64,000 nt of DNA from the NCBI RefSeq assembly GCF_030272615.1, contig NC_081412.1:670184852-670248851 (forward strand), given 5' to 3'. The notes below the pieces were generated by a model. The model was not told where the DNA came from and ran no database searches. It saw only the letters and a list, made by a program, of their open reading frames with translations. The number at the start of each line of letters is the position of its first letter. The first letter of the stretch is position 1. The DNA comes from Cryptomeria japonica (lineage: Eukaryota > Streptophyta > Pinopsida > Cupressales > Cupressaceae). The position numbers were made by a program, and so were the translations under genes. Positions 21,075 through 31,733 of the stretch are shown here, one piece after another.

Positions 21075-23630
21075 GTGGAATTAGCTTCAGGGGCTAGAGT
21101 GTCAGTGGAATCAGAGGTTAGGGCATGTCAGTTGCAGATTGGCAAGACCACCACTGTAGTAGACCTTAGAGTGACTCCACTTGGATCTTATGGAATCGTA
21201 CTTGGCATGGATTGGCCTTATGCCCACAGAGCCAAGATCGAGTGTGAGGATGATCATGGTTCGCCCATAGTTATCACCAGGATTCAGAGGCCCGTGTCTC
21301 TTCGTATGATCTCCGCAATGCAGCTCAAGCGGAGCATGCGGAAGGGATGTCAGCTTTTTGCTATCACTATTAGTGACAGAGGAGAAGAGGAGGAAAAAGA
21401 AACATCGCTCGATGACCATCCTATCCTTCAGGGATATTCAGATGTATTTCCTTCAGAGTTGCCGGGAATGCCTCCCCGCAAAGAGATTGATTTTCATATA
21501 GACCTAGTACCAGGAGCCGAGCCAGTTTCCAGAGCACCTTATAGAATGACCACAAATGAGCTTAATGAACTTAAAATTCAGCTTCAGGAACTTCTTGAGA
21601 AGGGTCATATCCGTCCTAGCGTATCCCCGTGGGGTGCACCAGTTATCTTCGTTAAGAAGAAGGATGGATCTCTCCGATTGTGTATGGATTATCGGCAGCT
21701 AAATAAAGTAACCATCAAGAACCGATATCCTTTGCCTAGAATTGATGATTTATTTGACCAGCTTCAGGGTGCCAAAGTCTTTTCCAAAATAGATCTGAAG
21801 TCAGGATACCATCAGTTGAGAATAGTGGAAAGTGATATCCACAAGACCGCATTTCGCACTAGATATGGTCACTATGAGTTTACCGTAGTCCCCTTTGGAC
21901 TTACGAATGCCCCAGCAGTTTTTATGAGTCTCATGAATGGGGTGTTCCGTACCTTTCTGGACCGTTTTGTTATTGTGTTCCTTGATGATATATTGATATA
22001 TTCTCGGAATGAGGAGGAGCATGAGGAGAACCTGAAACAGGTATTGCAGTGTTTGCGAGATAACCAGTTGTTTGGCAGCCTATCGAAGTGTGCTTTCTTT
22101 CGATCTGAGGTCAAGTACCTTGGACACGTTATTTCCGGTGATGGGATCTCAGTTGACCCATCAAAGATTAGGGCTATTATGGATTGGCCAGCACCTACCA
22201 GTGTGACAGAGGTCAGGAGTTTCATGGGTTTAGCAGGATATTACCGACGTTTTGTCGAAGGTTTCTCCAGAGTCGCACACCTTATTACCTCTCTTCAGTG
22301 TAAAGGGAAGAAATTTGAGTGGACAGAGAAGTGCGAGAAGGCCTTTCAGGAACTCAAAAAGGCACTTACTAGTGCTCCTATCCTTGTTGTGCCAGATCCT
22401 TCAGCTGATTTCATGGTTTGTACCGATGCTTCCTTAGAGGGTTTAGGGGCAGTTCTTATGCAAGGTGGTAGGGCCATAGCTTTCGAGTCTAGGAAACTTA
22501 AGACTCATGAACTTAATTATCCCACTCACGACCTTGAGCTCGCAGCAGTAGTGCATGCACTTGTGAGGTGGAGACACTTCCTTTTAGGACATCACTTTGA
22601 GTTGCATTCAGATCATCAGAGTCTTCAGTACATCTTCACTCAGCCGAACCTTAATGCACGTCAGAGGAGATGGATGGAGTTTTTGTGCGAATATGATTTT
22701 GACGTTCACTACATCAAGGGAAAGGAAAATGTAGTTGCAGATGCCTTGAGTAGGAGACGTCATGAGGTTTACACCATATCCATGGGCACAGACTTGAGGG
22801 ACCGTATACTTCGGCACTTGTCAGAGGATGGATGGTATGCAGAGGTTTGTCAGGTGTTACGTTCTCAGGTTACTCTAGAAGGGAGATATGTGGATTATTC
22901 TTTGGAGTCTGATGGACTATTACGCCACAGAGGGCGCATTTATGTACCTTCCTCCGGAGGGTTGCGAGAGTTCATTGTCTCGGAAGCTCATAGAGCTCCT
23001 TATGCTGCGCATCCCGGGGTTAAGAAGTTGCATGCTGACTTGAGGCAGTTGTATCATTGGTCGGGAATGCGGCAGCTCATTACTAAGATAGTAGCTCGGT
23101 GTCTCGAGTGTCAGCGGGTAAAGGCGGAGCACCGCCATCCAGGTGGGTTGCTTCAGTCTCATGCTATACCAGAGTGGAAGTGGGATACTATATCCATGGA
23201 TTTCATCATTGGTCTCCCTATGTCTTCTCGTCGCCATGATGCTATCTTGGTGACAGTCGACAAGCTGACCAAGGTAGCTCACTTTTCACCAATTCGTACT
23301 ACATTCACAGCTCCTGCAGTAGCACAGGTGTTCTTGCGAGACATTGTTAGACTACATGGCGTACCCCGCAAGATTATTTCTGACAGGGATTCTCTTTTCA
23401 CTTCTACCTTTTGGAAGTCATTACAGGCAGCTATGGGCACTAAGCTCAATTTCAGTATAGCCTATCACCCAGAGACAGATGGTCAGACAGAGAGAGTCAA
23501 TCAGGTGTTAGAGGATATGCTTCGTATGTACGTCATGGATCATCAGACCCGGTGGGAGGAGTATCTTCCCTTAGTGGAGTTTGCCTATAACAATGGGCAT
23601 CACACTTCTTTGGGGATGCCACCCTACTAG
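21075..23630 (+). pseudogene. pol: Gypsy-A Pol: protease end, RT, RNase H and integrase
   Basis: The 851-codon frame holds most of Pol. Protease ends near residue 55. RT spans about 180-370, with [19 protein letters not shown] near 192 and the catalytic FLDDILIYS near 301. RNase H begins at [14 protein letters not shown] near 448 and includes [17 protein letters not shown] closes it near 557. Integrase has the HHCC zinc finger near 637-680 ([10 protein letters not shown] … CLECQ), then the DDE residues: ISMDFIIG near 707, SDRDSLF near 768 and QTERVNQ near 804. The frame ends at TAG 23628, inside the integrase, where Gln is usual before ALYGR. All catalytic residues seen are intact, so only the stops disable it. 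Confidence 0.95.
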
Positions 23631-23660
23631 GCATTATATGGCAGGCCTTGCAGGACGCCC

Positions 23661-24260
23661 TTGAGCTGGGATCGCATAGAGGATAGAGTTGCTATTGGTC
23701 CTGAGTTAGTTCGAGATATGGAACAGCAGGTGGATTTGATTAGGCAGCGTCTCAGAGAGGCTCAGGATAGACAGAAGAAGTATGCCGATGCTAAGAGGAT
23801 TGATCGTAGTTACTTGGTTGGAGACAGAGTTTTCTTGAAAGTGCGACCGCATAAGAGTCCGATCCGTTACGGAAAGGGTTCTAAGCTCGCACCTCGCTTT
23901 GTAGGACCTTTTGAGATTCTGGAGAGGATAGGCCCAGTTGCCTACCGTTTAGCTTTGCCACCTAGCCTGTCACGCATCCACGATGTGTTTCATGTTTCAG
24001 TTTTGAGAAAATATATCTATGATGAGTCTCACCTTTTAGATTGGGATGCCTTGCAGGTGGAGTCGGACGGGCAGCTAGCTTTGGAGCCAATTCGCATTTT
24101 GGCACGCCGGACATTGGCCCTTCGAGGTCGAGAGATGGACCAGGTTAGGGTCCAGTGGGATTGTTATGATGAGGTTACAGCTTCATGGGAGGACGCAGCA
24201 CGTATGAGATCAGAGTACCCTCACCTCTTTGATGAACTCCAGGAGGAAGTTCATGCCTAG
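23661..24260 (+). pseudogene. pol: Gypsy-A integrase C-terminus with chromodomain-like tail
   Basis: This is the continuation of Pol in the same frame after the 23628 TAG. It includes KVRPHKSPIRYGKGSKL and PRFVGPFEIL (the GPF/Y module, about residues 50-85), then HDVFHVSVLRKY. The last 55 residues (LARRTLALRGREMDQVRVQWD … ASWEDAARMRSEYPHLF) look like the chromodomain tail of plant chromoviruses, which can guide integration to heterochromatin by binding modified histones. The first of the usual aromatic residues is not evident, so a CR-type variant is possible. It ends at TAG 24258, overlapping the PPT. Confidence 0.88.
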
Positions 24261-24270
24261 AGGGGGAGGA
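24259..24270 (+). other. Gypsy-A polypurine tract
   Basis: AGAGGGGGAGGA lies directly before the TGTGAGG start of the 3' LTR and overlaps the Pol stop codon by two bases. It is the plus-strand primer site. Confidence 0.93.
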
Positions 24271-26782
24271 TGTGAGGCCTCACCTCGACTCAGTTTGACA
24301 TTCAGTGGATTTTATATTTTAGACTATTATGGATACTTTGTTTTGATGCATTTTGAGACTTAGAACTTATATGATTTCAGGATATTGGATAACATTGCTA
24401 TGATTTGATGATTTACTTACATGCTTTATGGGATAGAACACTACATGATTATTAGATAGGACGATATTGCAATGATAGATGTCGTTATTGAATTTGCAGG
24501 ACTTTACTCTGAATATAGAACTATGATGTATGTTTTGTTATGTGAATTGGGATGAAATTGCTTATGTGAATTTGCTTGATAAAAGATGTATTCAATCTGT
24601 GCAGATGAAAATTGTATGCAAGTGATGACGTGCATTGTTATATTATTGAATTATATTATATTTGGATATTTGGAAGTACTAATGTGTAAATCGAGATGCA
24701 CAAGAAATTTACCATGTGACCATGGAAAATTACGGAGAATCAAACCTAGACTTATGTATGTTCGTAAAGCCAGGGTTTGTCTATTTGGAGAGACAACAGC
24801 CCGTTTGTGTTGTATTTTATTCGTATCAGTATATGCTGCATGTGTGTTATGTGTTATTTAAATTTATTGTGTAAAAACCTCAAGAGACAATTTCATGTTT
24901 ATTTTTGTAAAAGTATTTTATTAGTGTCACTTGACACATGTGTGGATTCAAATTTAAATATTTTATTTTGTCTCTTGATGGGAAAGTGTTAATTATAATT
25001 AATTTTAAATAAAATAATGTGTTGTCAAAAAGATATTTTGAGAATATGATATTGGAGTGGTCAACTTATGTTTGAACCGAAAATAAACTTCAGGGGGGTT
25101 TAAAATGGGTTAAATGAACACCTAGGGGTAGTTTATTAGGGTTTCCTGAAGCCCATAAGGTATAGCTAGGGGTTAGGGGTAATTTTAGGCAAGTTTCTAC
25201 TCTTTAATGATCTTTTTAACGCTTTAAAAATTGGTTTTTTTGAGTTGAGCGAAAATTGAAAATGGAAGTGAAATCAAATCAAGATTTTCCCTCCTGGAAG
25301 GAAAAGTCTTTTTTGCATTTTTGCTTTCTTCCTTCTTTTTGTTGATTTTTTTTAGAATCCTATGAGAACTCAGAGAGTGAGCTTCTTAAGGAAGATTTTT
25401 GGGAATAATTGGTTAATCACCCACTCTCCATTTTTGGAGACAGAAGAAAATTTGGAAGAAAAAAAAAATAATGTTATGGGATAAAGAAATTGATTAAGGA
25501 AAATAAAGAATTGTGGATTGGGCAGCTCTTCTTCAGATATCATTATAACCTTTGGGCAGATTAAGGTTGGTTTCAACTTTTACTTTTAATGTCTTTTTCT
25601 TGTTTATTTCTGAAAGTTGTTGAATAAGAAAATCTGTATTCTTGAAAATGGATGTTTGAAAATTTTTTGGTTTTGTTTTATGAATGAATGTGTTTTGGGA
25701 GTTTTTCAAGATCTCTTTCTCTTGGGAGAGAAGAGGATCTTGAGGGTGGTAGCAGTGATAGCCCTCGAGTGAGAGACTCTCTTTTGAGAGCGATCACAAG
25801 GGATCTTTGTGTGACCCTTGCTGCATGGCCTGTTTGTGCAATGGGGGTCATAACGAGGGTTATAAGGCTAGAATGCCTTTGGGGGGCATAAGGATTAAGG
25901 GGTTGAGATTCTTGATATTTTATTTGTGCCATGAGGTGGCTTCTTGTTTATTACATACTTGCAGATTCTCCTCAGGGTATTTGGTCCACTACCACCCTTT
26001 GAAAATGTTCACCACCAGAGTGTGGTGTTGTGAAATCCAAGTTGGGAATGTGACTGGATTATTTGTATGCTTTGTGCTTCTATGTGTTTGCCTATTTGTT
26101 ACCCGTCTAGGAATTGGTTCTCCGAGCTCGGGGGTGGCTACCAGTTAGCCTAGGCTGGGAGGTGAGCACTCCGTGGTCATTTTTGTGTTTTCCATTATGC
26201 AGGAAAAATGCAGAAGAAAGTGAATAGGAGCTATGCAAGAGATATAGAAGATTGTTATTGAAGATACTTGAAATTCAGTTGCAGATGTTTGTTTACTAAG
26301 TTGTTATAGAAATATGCCTCAATCATAGAAAAGAAGAAGCAAGTTGTAATTTTGTGGAAGTAGACTTGAAGTCTTAATGTTTGACTATTCAGAGAAAGCA
26401 TCCTGTGAAATTGTAGAATATCTTTGAGATGTAAAAAAAAACTTGTTATTTCTACTTCTAGTATATTAAAAAAAAAAGAGAAGTTATTAGTGATGCATGC
26501 AAAGCTTCTTGTTTTATGAAAGAAATAAAAAGTCTGTTTTCATTTAGATTTTTACCTGTATTTTTAATTGAGTCAAAATAGAAGTTATTTAAGCTGAAAG
26601 CTTTTAAGTATTTTAGATGGAAAGAAAAGTTGTTTTATGTGAATATTTTATTTTAAAAAAAAATAGTAAAGGATTTCTTATTACCAAAAAAAAAAAAACG
26701 TATAATGTATCTTTGTGAAATACTTTAAATTGCAATTTTGTTAACATGGATTTAGAAGCTTATTTTATAGATGAATTTAAAG

Positions 26783-26783
<1 letters not shown>

Positions 26784-26865
<82 letters not shown>
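26784..26865. repeat. (TA)n microsatellite, expanded
   Basis: A perfect TA run of about 80 bp corresponds to one of only about 23 bp at 18040-18062 in the 5' LTR. Since both LTRs were identical at insertion, the difference reflects expansion or contraction afterwards (or an assembly error in the run). Confidence 0.95.
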
Positions 26866-26867
<2 letters not shown>

Positions 26868-27152
26868 ATTTAACTTAATGTTATCTTTTCCTTTATTATA
26901 TTTGCTTAAAATTTTACATGTAAAAAAAAAAATTCTCTTTTAAAATATATATAAATTTTATTTGGAATTTAGAATTATCTTTTTATCTATGCTTATTAAT
27001 TTATGTAAATACCACATATATATATATATATATACATATATATAAATATATATATATTTATATATATATATATATATATATATTATTATATGTAATAGTT
27101 TTTAAAAAAAAAAATTTTAAAAAAAATATATAAGTTGGGGTCCCCGCGGGCT

Positions 27153-27353
27153 CCACTGTGTGTACGCACAGTGGACGACCGCGCGGCGCCCATTGTGTGC
27201 ACACACAGTGGAGCCGCTTGCGGCTCCCACTGTGTGGGCACACAGTGGATGGCCACGGCCGCCACTGTGTGGCCACACAGTGGTGCCGCCAGCGGCGCCC
27301 ACTGTGTGGGCACACAATGGTGCCGCGGTGCCCACTGTGCACCCACACAGTGG
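27153..27353. repeat. Array of six 22-bp GC-rich palindromes (3' LTR)
   Basis: The counterpart of 18341-18541, with units starting at 27153, 27190, 27227, 27262, 27299 and 27332, so spacing is identical. A few arm bases differ from the 5' copy, such as ccattgtgtg in unit 2 and a ggcacacaatgg arm in unit 5. Confidence 0.93.
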
Positions 27354-28559
27354 CGCGCGCACGGCCCAATATGTATTCCAACCTCCGCGACCTGCAAATA
27401 AATTTGGACATGGCCGCCCGTAGGGTCTTCGGCCCAGCTTGAATCTTCATCTGTTAAAAAAAAGAGGGTTAAACCCTAGCCCGAAAGGGGCTAGGGAAGT
27501 TTAGTTTTAAAAATAAAAAAAATAGGTATGTTTTTTCGGGTTTAGGTAATGGTTAAATAAGAAATTAGAACCCTAATTAGGGTTGAGGAAATTAAGAGAT
27601 AATATTTAGAAAGTTGCAATGGATTTTGGAGGTTAGGATTAAAATAATGGTATATTAGTAGAATATATATATATAAATATATATGTTTCCATATATATAC
27701 ATATGGGAATATATATATGTATATATATGTATGTTTTTTTTGAGTTTTTATTGATTTAAGAAATTAAATTATTGATATACAAATATATGCATAATCAATA
27801 TGTATATATGTACATTTCATATGTACACAATATTGATTTGGGGAAAAATTATAAAGAAGAAATTAATTAAGATTTGCTAAGACTATATAGTCATAGTGGG
27901 GGATAAATTAAAATATCTCTCCTAATACTTTTAGTTTGATAAATTTAATAAAGCTATTAACTAAATATCTTTTGGAAATAGAATCTAAACCAGTAGGCTT
28001 TTCCGCAATTAAAATATAACATTTCAACGAAGCTTAGTTCGTTCGAAATTAGTCAGAATTTAATAATGAAATTTTCTTTAACGCTTGTCGCAAGAGTGTG
28101 TTGTTAATTAGACTAGTATCTTTTAAAAAAAAAATTGTTCCGTTTTTGCCCTAAATTTTGGGCATGACAGAAAAAAGCATCCACAACACATAACACCAAA
28201 GTTTGTACGTGGAAACCCTATAAGGGGAAAAACCATGATGGGAAACCTTACCCACAATCAGATGATACTATTGTAGATAGTATGTGTACAAAAATGGGGT
28301 CTGCACATGCAGAAAGGCCAAGCACCTAGAGCTCACTGCTTAATCACAAATGGGAGTCACACTGACTACAATTGGATGGTTAAATCCAATGATAATGTAT
28401 TGCTTCAATATAGCATCTTCATATGCTGGATTCAGTACTGGTGGAGTTTTGTTTGTCTTTCACAAATACCCTTCTTCAATCTTCAGATGATGTCTACATG
28501 TATATCTTTGCTTAATCTCTCATATCCCTTTTTATTTCACAATCCACATTCCACACTTT

Positions 28560-28577
28560 GATCTTATAAATAAGATC
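28560..28577 (-). promoter_or_regulatory. Palindromic TATA-like site in Copia-2 5' LTR
   Basis: Same 18-bp inverted repeat as at 10258-10275, conserved although the two LTRs have diverged. In the 5' LTR it would be the copy that could serve as core promoter. Gypsy-A now sits between this site and the Copia-2 coding region, which would separate promoter and genes by 12.6 kb. Confidence 0.4.
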
Positions 28578-29048
28578 TTACATATATACCATAACCGAGG
28601 ACCAACTTTAGTAGGTCATCTCTAAGAAGATATTTCAATAAAAGTAATTTACAAAACAATATTCGATGCAATAACTGATTCAACATGTCATCTTAATGCA
28701 TTTACAACATAATTAAATTATCTCCAAAATGTGTCGTGCTAATCTATAATAGATAAGTTTGTCGGTGCATATCCTGGACCTATTTGCCGGTGAAAGAAAA
28801 TATGCAAACTTGAATGTACCAGTAAACAATTCTCCAAGACAAGGTGTCAACACAGCCAAGTGTCCTTCATGTCATTCCATGTGTCTATAAGCAATATAAC
28901 CTGCCGGTGAATAGAATATCGATGTAGAGTCTATCAGTGTCGGTGTCAGGGTTTGCCTGCTGGTGAATGTTGCTAGAGTTGATAAGTTATTGACATCAAG
29001 TATTGACATCAATGACAAAACCATATCAACATATCCAAAATACCAACA

Positions 29049-29605
29049 TGAACATGCTCTAAGATAACATCTTTACTTTTAACTTTCTCCCTTAAGAAAT
29101 GATACTTCAATTCAATCTGCTTAGTCCTTCCGTGCAAAACAGGATTCTTATAAATATTTATTGCACTCGTGTTATCACACAAAATATTGATAGGTTCTGA
29201 GATCTTCATCTTAAAACCTTCCAAAATTTTCCTCATCCAAATAGCTTATTTGTAATTCATATAAGTTGCTACATACTCAGCTTAAGCAGTAGATTGTGAA
29301 GTACAACTCTACTTTTTACTACTCCATAAAACAAGCCTCCCACCTAGAAAGAATGCTCCACCAGGAGTACTCTTCTAATCATCAACATTTCCTGCCCAAT
29401 CACCATCTGTGTACACATTTAGATAAAAAATTCTTCCATATGGATACCATAACCTATTATCAATTGTACCTTTCATATATCTAAAAATTCTCTTGGTTGC
29501 TATCAAATGTGCTTCCTTCGGATTCTTTTGAAATCTAGCAACTATACCAACTGCATGGGCAATATTTAGTCGATTGTGAACAACATAGTTTAATTTGTGA
29601 ATCAT
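29049..29605 (-). pseudogene. pol: Copia-3 RNase H, N-terminal and middle part
   Basis: The minus-strand blocks 29375-29605 and 29009-29236 (the latter real only down to 29049) carry ATKRIFRYMKGTIDNRLWYP, YTDGDWAGNVDD with a catalytic Asp, then NILCDNTSAINIYKNPVLH and KYHFLREKVKSKDV. Stops lie between them. The last codons before the Copia-2 junction are completed at 5403, within TSD copies tgaac and ggaac. The C-terminal end is the fragment at 5293-5403. Confidence 0.9.
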
Positions 29606-30415
29606 TGACCTTTATTATTTCTCATCTATAGACTTAGATGCATCTTCCTTGGACAATTTACAACTTGTAACCATTGGTGTTCCAACTGGTTTATAGTCAC
29701 TCATGCCAAAAGTCTTCAAAACCTCTTTCACATACTTAGATTGAGTAATAAAAATACCATTCTTCATCTGATGTATTTGCAAGCCTATGAATTTTTTTAT
29801 TTCCCCTACTAATGACATCTCAAATTCATTCTTCATTTCATTTGCAAAACTGTTGCTCATGACATCATTACCTCCGAATATAATGTCATCAACAAATACT
29901 TCACTAACTAGTATTTTATCTCCTTCAGACTTGAGATAAATGTTGTTGTTGTCACTGGTTCTTATAAATCTTATCTTCATCAAATGTGTATGAATCCTTT
30001 CATACCATGCTCTAGGTGCCTAGTTTAATTAATACAAAGCTTTATGCAATCTACATACCATGTCTTCTTTATCTATCAATGCATAATCATCAGGTTTCTC
30101 TATATAAACTTCTTCTTCCAATATCCCATTCAAAAATGCAGACATAACATCCATCTGGTATACCTTGAACTTCTAGTGAGCTGCAAATGCAAGTAATGTT
30201 TTGACTCCTTCCAGTCTTGCTACTAGTACAAAAGTTTCTCCATAATCTTCTCCTTCTTCTTGCGCATAACCTTTACAAACTAATCTTGCCTTATTGTGAA
30301 CTACAACACCATCCTCATTCAACTTGTTTCTGAACATCCATTTAGTACCTATGACATTCTTGTTTACCAGTCGGGGTACTAGGGTCCAAGTGTCAGTCTT
30401 CTCAATTTGATCCAA
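29606..30415 (-). pseudogene. pol: Copia-3 reverse transcriptase, broken
   Basis: Block 30173-30415 reads DQIEKTDTWTLVPR, VIGTKWMFRNKLNEDG and [15 protein letters not shown], the RT N-terminus. Block 29615-29983 has VSEVFVDDIIFGGND, the catalytic VDD box, plus FIGLQIHQMKNGIFITQ and FGMSDYKPVGTPM. Between 29984 and 30172 the YQMDV and KQAPRAW region is present but cut by stops. Changes on the coding strand again look like G-to-A or C-to-T events. Confidence 0.88.
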
Positions 30416-31125
30416 TTATTCTTCCATTGCCTTAACCCAATGATCATCACCAAAGCCTCCTTAGCACTTCTTGGTTCAATGGTGGAGATCATGCAAGAGT
30501 TCTCTCTGTTTTTTCTTCTAGTAAGTACTTCAACATCCTTATCCCAAATAATCTACCCAGGACTACGATTTGGTCTCACATATCTAGGAATAACATGACC
30601 ATTCTCCTCAGGTTTAGATTCTTCATCATCTTCTTCTTCTAAAATAATATGTTCCAATTGAACAAGTACATCAAGAATTTCCTTATCGGTTTCAAATTTA
30701 ACTATTTCAGGTTCCAAAGGAAAAATGAAAGGATCTTCATCCTTTTTCTCTGAACGGGTTCCTTTTGAAACTTCAGGACATTCATATACATGAACATCTA
30801 CACTTTCAACAATTCTCTGAGTCTAGTTGTTGAAACATTTATAGGCGTTACTCTTGGTGGAATAGAAAAGAAATATGCCTTCATAACTCTTTGCTTCAAA
30901 CTTATCAATCTAATCACCTCTTTTAATAAATAATCTACTATGAAAGATCTTAGAATAACTAACATCTGGTGTCTTGTCCTTACCTCTTTTCACTAGAACC
31001 CAGTTCATTGTGTAGACCGTTGTACTTACAACTTCTCTCTAAATTTTTTTTGCAACACCTCCTTTTGTCAACATTGTCCTGGTAGCTTCAACCACTAACT
31101 GGTTGTTTCTCTTTGATATACCATT
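30416..31125 (-). pseudogene. pol: Copia-3 integrase C-terminal region, degenerate
   Basis: There is no long open frame, but the order and short matches to Copia-1 place this as the integrase C-terminal half and the linker to RT: the antisense of ccattctattgtggtg (NGVxERxN area) near 31120, a YTMNWVL-like block near 31000, an acidic EEEDDEE-like stretch near 30620, and a FLLVRR/NSCMISTIEP-like block near 30490. Several stops interrupt it. Confidence 0.7.
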
Positions 31126-31733
31126 CTATTGTGGTGTCCTTGGTGCAAAAAGTTGCCGCTTGATACCATTCTCATCACAATACTTAGTGAACTCTTTAGA
31201 AGTGAATTCACTGCCTTGATCTATTCTCAGACATTTAATCTTTTTGCCACTCTCTTTCTCAGTTAAGTTCCTGAATGCCTTGAATATACCAAAAGCTTCA
31301 TTCTTATCCTTCAATAATGTGACCCACATCATCCTTGAGCAATCATCAGTGAAGATCATGAAATATCTATCAGTTGAAATGCTTCTAGTTCTTATTGGTC
31401 CACATAGATCTATATGAACCAAATCTAACAAGTGCTCTGCTGAGAAGGACTTTCTCTTGAAAGTAGAAGAAGTCATCTTTCCTAACTGACATTCTTTACA
31501 AAGAGCATTAAACGGTTTGTCTATCTGAGGTAGACCTCTTATTGTCTTAGACTTACTCACTTTAACAATATTGTCAAAATTTATATGACAAAATCTTCTA
31601 TGCCAAAGCTAGCTATCATCTATCTTTGCAATCAAACAGTTGCTAACTTTAGGATTAAGATGAAATAGATTACCTCTGATCTATTTACCGGTTGCAATCA
31701 ATTCACCTTTATTGTCAAAGATTTTGCACATAC
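31126..31733 (-). pseudogene. pol: Copia-3 GAG-pre-integrase and integrase core
   Basis: Block 31126-31560 carries CKECQLGKM, DLVHIDLCGPI, FTDDCSRMMWVTLLKD and LRIDQGSEFTSKEF, the zinc CxxC and the first two catalytic Asp positions, then the FAPRTPQ block. 31561-31728 adds RRFCHINFDNIV with the zinc His pair, but with stops at 31610 and 31683. The coding sequence stops at the Gypsy-B insertion; the TSD catac at 31729-31733 belongs to the coding frame and its partner is at 46530-46534. Confidence 0.9.

Larger units (their letters stand above)
15529..28169 (+). mobile_element. Gypsy-A: near-complete chromovirus-like Ty3/gypsy element
   Basis: This 12.64-kb plus-strand element is flanked by a perfect 5-bp TSD, gaaaa (15524-15528 and 28170-28174). 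Its order is 5' LTR (3832 bp), PBS, gag, protease, RT, RNase H, integrase, chromodomain-like tail, PPT and 3' LTR (3899 bp). Both LTRs begin TGTGAGGCC and end GCATGACA. Over the first 450 bp I count five differences between them, so the insertion is recent. Integrase after RNase H places it in Ty3/gypsy; the C-terminal tail suggests a chromovirus, possibly the Tekay/Del group. Five in-frame TAG codons and one frameshift disable the copy. The combined LTR length exceeds the internal region. Confidence 0.95.
24271..28169 (+). repeat. Gypsy-A 3' LTR (3899 bp)
   Basis: Nearly identical to 15529-19360. Differences seen early on include g/t near 15634, g/t near 15702 and t/c near 15723 of the 5' copy; these are scattered single bases. 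The 67-bp greater length comes mostly from a longer TA run at 26784-26865. Confidence 0.95.
5404..29048 (-). mobile_element. Copia-2: Ty1/copia element carrying two insertions
   Basis: A complete minus-strand element lies inside the RNase H region of Copia-3. Its flanks are ggaac (5399-5403) and tgaac (29049-29053), a 5-bp TSD with one mismatch. Order on the minus strand is 5' LTR, PBS, gag-protease, integrase, RT, RNase H, PPT and 3' LTR. Each LTR is itself interrupted: the 3' LTR by a solo LTR of the A family, the 5' LTR by Gypsy-A. The two LTRs, without inserts, are 1072 and 1060 bp and differ at roughly 7% of sites over the 230 bp compared by eye. The coding region has frameshifts and lost catalytic residues. 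Confidence 0.93.
15343..29048 (-). repeat. Copia-2 5' LTR, interrupted by Gypsy-A
   Basis: The LTR is made of 15343-15528 and 28175-29048 (1060 bp without the insert). The break lies inside a run of A with one G, and the sequence resumes exactly (…gaaaa / aagcatccac…) as in the uninterrupted stretch at 9860-9900 of the 3' LTR. It ends in aaaataccaaca at 29048. A 186-bp start piece carries the G-run and gtgaatcagttg string also seen at 5404-5537. Confidence 0.9.
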
